From NCBI GenBank assembly GCA_023700785.1, contig JAMPYH010000036.1, positions 1 to 13,473 on the forward strand: a stretch of DNA of 13,473 bases, in the 5' to 3' direction. The DNA is from Candidatus Zixiibacteriota bacterium. Its GTDB lineage: Bacteria; Zixibacteria; MSB-5A5; GN15; FEB-12. Position numbers and translations under genes: made by a program. Shown here piece after piece: positions 7,028 through 13,473 of the stretch. The notes below the pieces were generated by a model that was not told the DNA's origin, did not search any database, and saw only the letters and a program-made list of their open reading frames with translations. Each line of letters starts with the position of its first letter. Position 1 is the first letter of the stretch.

Positions 7028-7668
7028 ACTTGGTAGCTCGCTTTCAATCGCTTATAGGTGGACATCACCTTGTTCATATACGTAAGGGGCAACGGCTGAC
7101 CGTTGCGTATCAGGTCGCGCAATCTTGTTTCGCCGATATTGTAGGCGACCAGGCCCTTCTTGATGTCGCCATGCTTAAGTATCTGTTCCCACAGGAAATA
7201 CGTCCCCAGCTTGATATTCGCCTCTGATTCATGCAGCGTCTCTGTTCCTTCCCATTCGACGCCGGCTCTTGGGGCGATCGATCTGGCGACAAAAGGACGA
7301 AGTTGCATCAATCCGGCGGCGCCGGAATCCGATACCTGCTGTTTCTTGAAGGTTGACTCAACCATGATCACCGAGACCACAAAGATCGGGTCATAGTTGT
7401 ACTTCTTGCTTTCGTTCCAGATGACATTGGTCAGCTGGGTCACTTCCGGATCCGTGAAGCCGATCTCAAGGTCCTCAATTACCTTATACAATTTTAGTTT
7501 GTCTTCGAGCTCGATGATCCGGCTCTGTTGGTAGTCGATCTGTTTCTCAAGATCAAACTTGTCGGTGATCAGATAGACGAGCAGACCGGATTGCACCAGA
7601 TAGATCACCATGATCAGGAAAGCAACCGGTTTGGAGAGGTAAATGCCAAGTCGTTCGATATGGATCAT
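7024..7668 (-). CDS. Membrane-anchored lytic transglycosylase (SLT/GH23 domain)
   Basis: A 214-residue protein with a single N-terminal membrane segment (about 15-34) without a cleavage motif, then a heptad-like charged stretch suggesting a short coiled coil (about 38-65), then a soluble SLT lysozyme-like domain (about 78-208). The catalytic glutamate is E104 in IMVESTF. The supporting family motifs are GAAGLMQL (116-123) and AYNIGE (175-180, the AYNxG motif). Such enzymes cut the MurNAc-GlcNAc bond of peptidoglycan with formation of 1,6-anhydro-MurNAc; this one would act in the periplasm while held to the inner membrane. The ATG at 7668 follows the rimO stop after a single base, and its own stop shares TTGA with the bamD start. 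MltC/Slt-type names do not fit the domain layout, so no symbol is given. Its position next to bamD and lolA suggests a role in envelope growth rather than in a secretion system. Confidence 0.9.
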   Translation of the reverse strand: MIHIERLGIYLSKPVAFLIMVIYLVQSGLLVYLITDKFDLEKQIDYQQSRIIELEDKLKLYKVIEDLEIGFTDPEVTQLTNVIWNESKKYNYDPIFVVSVIMVESTFKKQQVSDSGAAGLMQLRPFVARSIAPRAGVEWEGTETLHESEANIKLGTYFLWEQILKHGDIKKGLVAYNIGETRLRDLIRNGQPLPLTYMNKVMSTYKRLKASYQV

Positions 7669-7669
7669 T

Positions 7670-8992
7670 CTACGTACTCACTGTTGTTGCCGAAAGATCA
7701 TACCCGTCGGCTGAATCTATATGTACCACGCGAAGCTGGCCGACCGCCAGTTCGCCTCCCTGGACATGCACTTCCTGGTCGATATCCGGACAATCTCCCC
7801 GCGAGCGGGCAACCGCGTGTCCGTCGTCGCTGACACTGTCGATCAAAACTTCGATCCTCCGCCCCACCAGCTCAACGTTTTTGGCGAACGCGATCTCACG
7901 CTGAATGGTCATTAGCGTATCCATCCGCTCAGTTTTGATCTCTTCGGGTACCTGTCCGGACATCTGCTCCGCCGGAGTTCCCTCTTCGGGCGAGTATGGG
8001 AACACACCCATGCGGTCGAAGCCAATTTGCTGAGTGAAGTCAACCAGTTCGGCGAAGTCGGCGTCGGTCTCCCCCGGAAAGCCAACAATGAATGTCGTGC
8101 GCAACGTCGCCCGGCCGGTTTTGGAACGGATGCGTTCGATCAATCGCTCGATCCGGTCGCGATCTACTCGCCGACGCATGGCGGTAAGCACTGAATCACT
8201 AATATGCTGCAGCGGCAGGTCGAAATAAGGAAGGGTTTTGTTATCTTCCAGAAGATAATCGATCAGATCCTCGGACAGAGCCGCCGGATAAAGGTACATC
8301 AGGCGGATCCACTTGAGTTCATCGATCTTTTCAAGCTCCTGAAGCATCTTGATGACATTCATATTATCCGGAAGGCCGTAGCCGTACATGGTCGCTTCCT
8401 GTGAGACCAGGATCAGTTCCCGTTTACCGTTCCTGGCAAGGAACTCTGCTTCGCGAAGCAGCGAGTCAAGAGGACGGCTCCGGAACTTGCCGCGCATCAG
8501 CGGGATCGCGCAGTAGGCGCAGGCGCGGTCACAACCGTCGGATATCTTGAGATACGAATACGGAAAACCGTCAGAGATATACCGATCCCGCCAGCTCAAA
8601 TACCCGAGCTTTCGCGACTCAATACGGACGGTCTTGCGTGAAATGGTCTTGTTGGTGACGGCGGTAGCTATGGAATCAAGCGCGCCATGCCCGAAAGCGC
8701 CATCAAGTTCCGGCATCCCATCGAGCATTTCATCGCCGTAGCGTTGAGTGAGACACCCGGTCGCGTAAAGCCGCTGGAGCGTCCCCTGCTTTTTGAGCTG
8801 TCCCAAACGGAGGATCTCATTGATCGACTCTTCCTTGGCCGGAAGAATGAATCCGCAGGTATTGACTATGATCGATTCGGCGTCGTCGGGACTGGCCACC
8901 GGAAGGTGCCCCTCATCGATAAGTCGAGCCGAGATATAATCCGCGTCGACGTCGTTTTTCGGGCAACCCAATTTATGAAGATAAAACTTCAT
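7670..8992 (-). CDS. rimO: Ribosomal protein S12 methylthiotransferase RimO
   Basis: A 440-residue radical-SAM methylthiotransferase that modifies the conserved aspartate of ribosomal protein S12. The N-terminal MTTase domain (1-about 120) has the three cluster-binding cysteines C10 (KLGCPKN), C46 (NTCGF) and C80 (ATGC). The radical SAM domain carries CxxxCxxC at C154, C158 and C161. A TRAM domain covers about 370-436. RimO rather than MiaB is indicated by LPLQHIS (259-265), where MiaB usually has a PVQSGS-like sequence, and by FPYSPEEGTPA (331-341). Length matches the family. The ATG at 8992 lies four bases after the lolA-like stop, with no obvious ribosome binding site. The gene sits in an otherwise envelope-related run; I see no functional link to its neighbours beyond shared transcription. 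Confidence 0.96.
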   Translation of the reverse strand: MKFYLHKLGCPKNDVDADYISARLIDEGHLPVASPDDAESIIVNTCGFILPAKEESINEILRLGQLKKQGTLQRLYATGCLTQRYGDEMLDGMPELDGAFGHGALDSIATAVTNKTISRKTVRIESRKLGYLSWRDRYISDGFPYSYLKISDGCDRACAYCAIPLMRGKFRSRPLDSLLREAEFLARNGKRELILVSQEATMYGYGLPDNMNVIKMLQELEKIDELKWIRLMYLYPAALSEDLIDYLLEDNKTLPYFDLPLQHISDSVLTAMRRRVDRDRIERLIERIRSKTGRATLRTTFIVGFPGETDADFAELVDFTQQIGFDRMGVFPYSPEEGTPAEQMSGQVPEEIKTERMDTLMTIQREIAFAKNVELVGRRIEVLIDSVSDDGHAVARSRGDCPDIDQEVHVQGGELAVGQLRVVHIDSADGYDLSATTVST

Positions 8993-8996
8993 GCGC

Positions 8997-9605
8997 TCAT
9001 AGCTTCACGCGCTCGGCAGACCTGGGGAAATCAGGTTCGAATCGCCGCTGGTCGCAGGCGTCGTGATGCGTCTCCTTTACAAAAACCACGGTGACCAATT
9101 CGTCATTCAGGTCAAAATAGGCGATACGGGAAATTCGTCCCTGTTTCGGGTCGATAGAAACGGTCATCGAATCCGGAATAGAGTTCCCTTTGGGACCGGT
9201 GCGTACCAGGAAGTACTCGCGGTCCGGCCTAAGTATACGGGTTTTGTACCAGTCGTCAAGCTTCCGAATATAGGCGACTTCGGAGCTGACGGCCCGGGAG
9301 GAGTCCACATCTTCGATGATAACCTGATTATTCGCTTTGGAATAGCTGTACAGCAGATCGCCGGCCATGAGATATCTGTCTTCGCCGATCGTAACCAGGA
9401 AGCGTCCATCTTTGGCGAGCAGAGCAGTTCCCTGAGCGGTGTCTGTACGGTCAAATATATCGGACTCCAGGATGCTCATGAACTGGATCTGGATGCATTC
9501 AGCCTTGGCCAGGTTCGCCTTGATCAAGTCGAACTTATCTTCGGCAGATGCCGCGATCGCGAGCATTGCCAGGCAAAGTACGAGAGTTATGCCTTTGGTA
9601 GTCAT
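8997..9605 (-). CDS. lolA: LolA-like outer-membrane lipoprotein carrier protein
   Basis: A 202-residue periplasmic protein. The signal peptide (1-21) ends at ASA before EDKFD, leaving a mature chain of about 181 residues, the same size as E. coli LolA. The mature part shows the LolA pattern: an amphipathic first helix, QIQFMSILES (39-48), a GTALLAKDGRFLV strand pair (59-71), DLLYSYSKANNQVI (83-96) and SIDPKQGRISRIAYFDL (150-166). LolA takes lipoproteins from the LolCDE transporter across the periplasm; BamD in this window would be a client. Position directly after ftsK matches the conserved ftsK-lolA order known from proteobacteria, which strengthens the call. The C-terminal tail (from about 178) is not the usual F.PP.GV.V ending, and the mature chain has two cysteines (C37, C184). 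A related LolA-fold protein with another cargo is possible. The ATG at 9605 is 29 bases after the ftsK stop, preceded by a TATAAT box. Confidence 0.82.
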   Translation of the reverse strand: MTTKGITLVLCLAMLAIAASAEDKFDLIKANLAKAECIQIQFMSILESDIFDRTDTAQGTALLAKDGRFLVTIGEDRYLMAGDLLYSYSKANNQVIIEDVDSSRAVSSEVAYIRKLDDWYKTRILRPDREYFLVRTGPKGNSIPDSMTVSIDPKQGRISRIAYFDLNDELVTVVFVKETHHDACDQRRFEPDFPRSAERVKL

Positions 9606-9613
9606 ACGCCTAT

Positions 9614-9619
9614 ATTATA
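9614..9619 (-). promoter_or_regulatory. Candidate -10 box upstream of lolA
   Basis: A perfect TATAAT (read on the minus strand, 9619-9614) lies in the 29-base gap between ftsK and lolA. A start about seven bases downstream would place the transcript end almost at the lolA ATG (9605), giving a leaderless or near-leaderless mRNA. No good -35 is seen: CTGAAC or TGAACT at 16-18 bases upstream match only three of six positions. It may be chance in an AT-rich gap. Confidence 0.35.
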
Positions 9620-9634
9620 CGGATAAACAAGAGG

Positions 9635-11923
9635 TCAGTTCAGGTCGGAATCGGCTTTGCCGGCGCCGGCGGGAGCGGCAAAAAGCGTTTCCAAATACGT
9701 CTTGTCAACAATGACCTCGCGCGCTTTGGAGCCATCGAAAGGAGAGACAATGCCGGCTTCCTCGAGTTTGTCGATCAAGCGTGCCGCGCGCTGATAACCG
9801 ATGCCCAGTCTGCGCTGGAGCAGCGAAACCGAACCCTGTTTGTGGCGAATGACCACTTCGCAGGCTTCCCGGAAGAGCGGATCGCCAAGGTCAACCTCAG
9901 CCTCTTCCTTATCGGCGTTGGTCTGGGATATCCCCTGCAGGGCAAGCATGCCGATCTTCTGTTCACGTATGAAATGAACGATCTTGTCGGTTTCTTCGCT
10001 CGAGAGCCACGCTCCGTGAACACGGATCGGTTCGGGCTGGCCGGCAAAAAGGAATAACATATCTCCCGAGCCGAGCAGTTTTTCCGCGCCATTGGCGTCG
10101 ATGATGGTTCGCGAGTCAACCTTGGTGGCGACCTGGAACGCTATACGCGCGGGGAAATTGGCTTTGATAAGACCGGTGATGACATCCACTGACGGGCGCT
10201 GGGTTGCCAGGATGAGATGGATCCCGACCGCGCGAGCCATCTGCGCGAGCCGGGTTATCAGCATTTCGGTCTTGGACGATTGCGATGACATCATCAGATC
10301 CGCGAGCTCGTCAACAAAGATCACGATATAGGGAAGTTTGTCTTCCTCTTTCGCCTGCTTTTTGTTGAAGTCCTCGATATTGCGGACACCCGCTGTGGCG
10401 AGACGGCGATAGCGAGTCTCCATTTCTACGACCGCGTCTGCGAGAACCTTTTCCGCCCCTCGAGGGGTGGTCACTACCGCGCGTCCCAGATGCGGCAGCC
10501 CCTGATAGACCGACAACTCGAGCATCTTGGGATCAACGAAGATGAAACGAACCTGCAGCGGGTGCATGCGATAAATGAGCGAGGTGATCAGCACATTCAT
10601 GCAGACCGACTTGCCGGAACCGGTCGCTCCGGCGATCAGCAGGTGGGGCATTTTGGTAAGGTCCGCGACGTATGGCTTGCCGGAGGTCGTCTTCCCTAAC
10701 GCCATGGGAAGACGGATGGACGGATTATTGAACTCCTCAGATGAAAGTATATCGCGACAATAGACCATCTGCGGCGTGCGATTCGGGATCTCCACACCAA
10801 CCGCCGCTTTCCCCGGTATCGGCGCGATGATCCGGATGCGCTTAGCTTTAAGCGCAAGGGCAAGGTCGTCGGCGAGATTGACAATTTGATTAACTTTGAT
10901 CCCGACCCCGGGTTTGAACTCGTATCGAGTGATGATCGGGCCGGGGTACTTTTCGATTGGACCATCGATGTTTACGCCAAACGTCTCAAGTGTATCTTTA
11001 AGAGCCTTCGAGGTGGCATTTAGTTCGTCCTGGGAGACGGCGGTGCCGGTGTCGGGGTTCTGCTCGAGCAGGTCGAGCGGAGGATAATCATACTTGAACG
11101 ACGTTACCTGTACCGGCTCGGGGGGTTTTCGTACTGTGGTCCGTCGACGCGAGGTCTTTTCGGCCGGCTCCTCAAAAAGGTCGAGCGCCTCAGGTTCCTC
11201 TTCGGGATCGATTTCCTGACGACGAGGTTCCGGTTTGCGCATCACATGCTCGTCATCATCCTCGATCTCGGCCTTTTTGCTCGAGCGGAAAGCCCACTTG
11301 AAGCTAAATACGCTCTTGAGCGCCTGGAGCGGCCATAGGTACAGCTTTTTCCATGGCGCGGTGCCGTTCTTGATCAAGCGACCGAGCAGGAATGGCGTGA
11401 TCACTGTATAGAGAAGCAGCAACACAAAGACAAGGCCGCCGAGGATCAGGAGAGTTCCGGTGGTCCCGACGAGCTTGAGCATCAAAACCGTGAGTAGGCG
11501 CCCAATATAGCCGCCGATCGCTCCGGACTCGGGGTCGATAAAACTCCCTGTCGCAAACTGGACATTGATCATCATGGTGGCGCAGAGAGCGACTACGAAG
11601 AGCAGGATGACTCGCATCCGGGTCTTCTCGACCAGACTCTTGGAGAACAGCCCCAACGAAACCGAGATCAGTCCGAGCGGGATAAAGAAAGAGAGCCAGC
11701 CGACCACAAAGTAGAGTACGAAAGAGAGATACGCGCCGAACATCCCCCCCTGATTGGCATAATTTATCTCCCAGGGGTTAAGCGCGCCGTCAACTTCGCC
11801 GCTGATCCGGGCGTCGTCCGTGGTTTCGTGGGTAACCAACGCGACCAAAACGAACAGGGCGACCACGACCAGGACAACGCCGAGGGTCTGTTTTCCGCGA
11901 TTTGACTTTTTGCGAGATGCCAT
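9635..11923 (-). CDS. ftsK: DNA translocase FtsK/SpoIIIE
   Basis: A 762-residue septal DNA pump that moves chromosome ends out of the closing division septum and positions dif for recombination. The N-terminal membrane domain has about four to five hydrophobic segments (near 14-31, 62-93, 104-121 and 145-182). A short acidic, proline-containing linker runs about 215-275, much shorter than in E. coli. The alpha/beta motor domain (about 290-640) has the Walker A loop GATGSGKS (432-439), the segment FIFVDPKMLELS (460-471), Walker B VIFVDEL with D538/E539 (534-540) and LATQRPS (572-578). The C-terminal gamma winged helix (about 685-745) includes SVSLLQRRLGIGYQRAAR (698-715), the part that reads polar KOPS-type DNA sequences in studied homologues. 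The ATG at 11923 lies 40 bases downstream of a TATAAT box and begins just before the first membrane segment. It is the first gene of the long co-directional run. Confidence 0.97.
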   Translation of the reverse strand: MASRKKSNRGKQTLGVVLVVVALFVLVALVTHETTDDARISGEVDGALNPWEINYANQGGMFGAYLSFVLYFVVGWLSFFIPLGLISVSLGLFSKSLVEKTRMRVILLFVVALCATMMINVQFATGSFIDPESGAIGGYIGRLLTVLMLKLVGTTGTLLILGGLVFVLLLLYTVITPFLLGRLIKNGTAPWKKLYLWPLQALKSVFSFKWAFRSSKKAEIEDDDEHVMRKPEPRRQEIDPEEEPEALDLFEEPAEKTSRRRTTVRKPPEPVQVTSFKYDYPPLDLLEQNPDTGTAVSQDELNATSKALKDTLETFGVNIDGPIEKYPGPIITRYEFKPGVGIKVNQIVNLADDLALALKAKRIRIIAPIPGKAAVGVEIPNRTPQMVYCRDILSSEEFNNPSIRLPMALGKTTSGKPYVADLTKMPHLLIAGATGSGKSVCMNVLITSLIYRMHPLQVRFIFVDPKMLELSVYQGLPHLGRAVVTTPRGAEKVLADAVVEMETRYRRLATAGVRNIEDFNKKQAKEEDKLPYIVIFVDELADLMMSSQSSKTEMLITRLAQMARAVGIHLILATQRPSVDVITGLIKANFPARIAFQVATKVDSRTIIDANGAEKLLGSGDMLFLFAGQPEPIRVHGAWLSSEETDKIVHFIREQKIGMLALQGISQTNADKEEAEVDLGDPLFREACEVVIRHKQGSVSLLQRRLGIGYQRAARLIDKLEEAGIVSPFDGSKAREVIVDKTYLETLFAAPAGAGKADSDLN

Positions 11924-11962
11924 AACTTCGCGCTATGGAACGACAGACGGGTACAAAACGCA

Positions 11963-11991
11963 ATTATAAAACAGTGAAAAAGATGAGGCAG
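11963..11991 (-). promoter_or_regulatory. Candidate promoter of the ftsK run
   Basis: On the minus strand, a perfect TATAAT -10 box sits at 11968-11963. At 17-base spacing the -35 position (11991-11986) reads CTGCCT, matching three of six bases, and lies inside the stem of the upstream hairpin. The predicted start near 11956 would give a leader of about 33 bases before the ftsK ATG (11923). No Shine-Dalgarno sequence is visible in this leader. The location, between a terminator and the first gene of a long run, supports it more than the -35 does. Confidence 0.5.
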
Positions 11992-12007
11992 GAGGCTCAC
12001 TCCTGCC
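11977..12007 (-). terminator. Rho-independent terminator after the HU gene
   Basis: On the minus strand an 8-bp perfect stem, GGCAGGAG with CTCCTGCC (12007-12000 and 11994-11987), closes a 5-base loop. It is followed after TCATC by a run of five T (11981-11977). It lies 21 bases beyond the HU stop codon. The T run is short and slightly displaced, so termination may be partial. It separates the HU gene from the ftsK run. Confidence 0.72.
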
Positions 12008-12028
12008 CCGCGACAGATCAGAAAGCGA

Positions 12029-12304
12029 TTATTTTCTGACGGCTTCTTTGAGTCGGCTGCCGGCCCGGAAGACCGGTACTTTGGTGGCAGGGATAGAGAT
12101 CACGGCCCCGGTCCGTGGATTGCGGCCCGCCCGCGCCTTCCGTTTGGAGATAGTAAACGTCCCAAATCCGGAGAAGCTGACCTTCTTCCCCTTCTTGAGT
12201 TGTGTGGTGACGGAACCGATCAGCGCATGGAGCGCTTTGGTCGCCTGTCGTTTGGTGATGCCTGACTGCTCAGCCATCTGAACAATCATCTGTTCCTTGG
12301 TCAT
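12029..12304 (-). CDS. hup: HU/IHF-family DNA-binding protein
   Basis: A 91-residue histone-like protein, the normal length for HU. The N-terminal helices (1-39) form the dimer body and begin MTKEQMIVQMAEQSGITK. The signature FSGFGTF (44-50) is followed by the DNA-grasping beta arm with GRNPRTG (60-66), including the proline that intercalates in DNA, and IPATKVPVFRAGSRLKEAV (71-89) completes the fold. HU bends and compacts chromosomal DNA as a dimer. HU rather than an IHF subunit is the default, since no IHF-specific feature is visible, but the two cannot be separated firmly by eye. The gene appears monocistronic: an upstream gap of 97 bases, the best ribosome binding site in the window and a hairpin terminator. 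Confidence 0.95.
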   Translation of the reverse strand: MTKEQMIVQMAEQSGITKRQATKALHALIGSVTTQLKKGKKVSFSGFGTFTISKRKARAGRNPRTGAVISIPATKVPVFRAGSRLKEAVRK

Positions 12305-12314
12305 GGTTCGCTTT

Positions 12315-12321
12315 CCCCTCT
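12315..12321 (-). promoter_or_regulatory. Ribosome binding site of the HU gene
   Basis: AGAGGGG on the minus strand, with ten bases to the ATG at 12304. It is the clearest Shine-Dalgarno-like sequence before any start in the window and supports that start. Confidence 0.6.
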
Positions 12322-12336
12322 AATGCTTGAGAGTTG

Positions 12337-12390
12337 ATTAAAACACAAGATTCAACCAATAACATGGCACACGACCGAAAAAACGGTCAA
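12337..12390 (-). promoter_or_regulatory. Candidate HU promoter region with a small palindrome
   Basis: The 97 bases between the LptD-like stop and the HU start hold several weak signals on the minus strand. TTGACC (12390-12385) is a five-of-six match to a -35 box but has only CATGTT at the right distance. TTTAAT (12342-12337) is a five-of-six -10 match that would start a transcript near 12330, just ahead of the ribosome binding site, but with only ATGTTA as -35. A 5-bp palindrome, GACCG-TTTTTT-CGGTC (12388-12373), overlaps the TTGACC. It is not a canonical terminator because no T run follows. A promoter is expected here; its exact elements are uncertain. Confidence 0.3.
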
Positions 12391-12401
12391 CTAAAAAGTG
12401 A

Positions 12402-13473
12402 TCAGAAGCCCCGCTGAATAAACGTGCCGGAACCGGTGGTGGATGAGTTATCCACTTTTATGGCCGGAATAGCTGTCACGAAGATCCGGAACTCGTAGCC
12501 GCGTCCGGAGCCGATCGGGACCCAGCGGAACTCGCCGGTCCAGCAATGGAGCGTCTTGCGAAAGAAGATATCGTTCCGAACGGTATAGCCGCGGCCAATG
12601 TCGTAATACTGGGAATAGGAGACACTGGTTGTCGGCGTAAGATTAAACGTCAGGTTCAGCTGCAGAAAACTGCTCTTGCTGAAAGCGCTCCCGCGCCCGG
12701 ACTCATTATAGCGATACGAAAAACTGGCGTTCCATCCTTTTGTCTTGCTGGTCTGCTGGGCGTCAAGCGTTGGATTTTCAAGTTGCGCGGCAGAGTCCGC
12801 TCCCTGACGAAGGCGCGGCTCGGTCACATCGTCAAAGAGGAAACGATCACCTCGCAGCGAAAACGTAGCGGTCAGATTGAAACTCTCGAGGTAAGGATTC
12901 CAAAACCGCAATTCGCTGGTTCCGGGGATATAAAAGCTGTGCCGCATATCCCCGGTCAGGTTGATCTTCGGTAACACGTTTGATTGTATGGTGGTGTTCA
13001 AGTCAGAGAAATTGAACGAATCTCTCTCCATATCGTAGCTGAAATTGGAGCCCAGTGAAAAAAGGTCAAGGTTTAGTTCTCCGTCTCCGTGCTTCACTTT
13101 GGCCTGATAGAGTTGAGTGATACCGACAGTCAGTAGCTGGGCGCGGCCGGCGGAGCCAGTCCCCTTGCCGGTGAAAGCTCGTATCTCCGGATTGCGGTCT
13201 ATCTTCGGGACATAACTGTACCCAAAACTCGGCGTTATCACCTGCCGCAAGCCGAGCAGTCCGAACAGATTTGGATAGACGGTCCCGTAAATGTCGGTCG
13301 AGGCCGACGCTCCCGCCGAATAACTGTGGGACCGGTAAAGGTCTGGCTCAAGCCCCTGGCGAATGGTCTGGTCGGTCTCAAACAGGTACTGCCAGTTCTC
13401 GCGATAGGAGAATGACGGATTGAGCTTGATGTACTTGAAGAAAGTCAGCGGCATATTGGCGCCGAATGAGTAA
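12402..13473 (-). CDS. lptD: LptD-like outer membrane beta-barrel protein, C-terminal part
   Basis: The last 356 residues of a larger protein; the frame is open to the right edge, so the start lies outside and the internal ATG at 13454 is not the true start. The sequence is a series of amphipathic beta strands with alternating aromatic residues, such as LNPSFSYRENWQYLF, QVITPSFGYSYVPK, SFNLTATFSL, WNASFSYRYNES and LQLNLTFNLTPTTSVSYSQYY. The end segment LHCWTGEFRWVPIGSGRGY followed by EFRIFVTAIPAIKV resembles the C-terminal barrel strands of LptD/OstA proteins in FCB-group bacteria, where this region often contains LHCW. The chain ends in F, as is usual for Bam-inserted barrels. LptD inserts LPS into the outer leaflet of the outer membrane. 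The N-terminal OstA domain and the cysteines that confirm LptD are not visible; another large barrel is the alternative. Confidence 0.75.
   Translation of the reverse strand, partial: YSFGANMPLTFFKYIKLNPSFSYRENWQYLFETDQTIRQGLEPDLYRSHSYSAGASASTDIYGTVYPNLFGLLGLRQVITPSFGYSYVPKIDRNPEIRAFTGKGTGSAGRAQLLTVGITQLYQAKVKHGDGELNLDLFSLGSNFSYDMERDSFNFSDLNTTIQSNVLPKINLTGDMRHSFYIPGTSELRFWNPYLESFNLTATFSLRGDRFLFDDVTEPRLRQGADSAAQLENPTLDAQQTSKTKGWNASFSYRYNESGRGSAFSKSSFLQLNLTFNLTPTTSVSYSQYYDIGRGYTVRNDIFFRKTLHCWTGEFRWVPIGSGRGYEFRIFVTAIPAIKVDNSSTTGSGTFIQRGF

Noticed and set aside
9063..9626. 187-codon plus-strand open frame
   Set aside because: Antisense to the lolA-like gene, which has a signal peptide and family pattern; the opposite frame has neither.
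12309..12335. CTCT/AGAG pairing that could hide the HU ribosome binding site
   Set aside because: Only four base pairs with an eight-base loop; too weak to propose a regulatory structure.
1..13473. Mobile elements, CRISPR arrays, tRNA or rRNA genes
   Set aside because: No transposase, integrase, regularly spaced repeats or RNA-gene signatures were seen; coding genes fill nearly all of the window.

Overview
The window is a tightly packed bacterial chromosome segment in which every supported gene lies on the minus strand, so transcription runs from high to low coordinates. It carries the machinery of a Gram-negative, LPS-type outer membrane (LptD, BamD and LolA homologues), and most starts lack a clear Shine-Dalgarno sequence. 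Together these suggest a diderm lineage, possibly of the FCB group or a related candidate phylum such as Zixibacteria. That placement is inference from gene style and order. I see no mobile element, phage gene, CRISPR array, rRNA or tRNA, and base composition looks even throughout.

Layout in the direction of transcription: (1) 13473-12402, the C-terminal part of an LptD-like outer-membrane beta-barrel, cut by the window edge. (2) A 97-base intergenic stretch with a small palindrome and candidate promoter elements, then the HU-family gene (12304-12029) with the clearest ribosome binding site in the window, ended by a hairpin terminator at 12007-11977. (3) A candidate promoter with a perfect TATAAT box, then one long co-directional run: ftsK (DNA translocase), lolA (lipoprotein carrier), rimO (S12 methylthiotransferase), a membrane-anchored lytic transglycosylase, bamD (OMP assembly lipoprotein), nadD (NAD synthesis), polA (DNA polymerase I) and coaE (CoA synthesis). 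(4) After a 73-base gap, a peptidoglycan-peptide cluster: a YkfC-like NlpC/P60 endopeptidase, an L-Ala-D/L-Glu epimerase (enolase superfamily), and the signal-peptide-bearing start of a secreted protein that may be an N-acetylmuramoyl-L-alanine amidase, cut by the left edge.

The run looks like an operon. Gaps are 0-73 bases. Three junctions are 4-base start/stop overlaps (TTGA for transglycosylase/bamD, GTGA for nadD/polA, ATGA for endopeptidase/epimerase), and two more are longer overlaps. Functionally it mixes envelope growth and division (FtsK, LolA, BamD, transglycosylase, amidase), DNA metabolism (PolA, HU), cofactor synthesis (NadD, CoaE) and ribosome modification (RimO). The most coherent small system is the last cluster. 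The endopeptidase would release L-Ala-D-Glu from murein peptides in the cytoplasm, and the epimerase would convert it to L-Ala-L-Glu for catabolism. I found no convincing wholly novel system. The unusual points concern gene order, start codons, placement of regulatory sites and some family-motif deviations.
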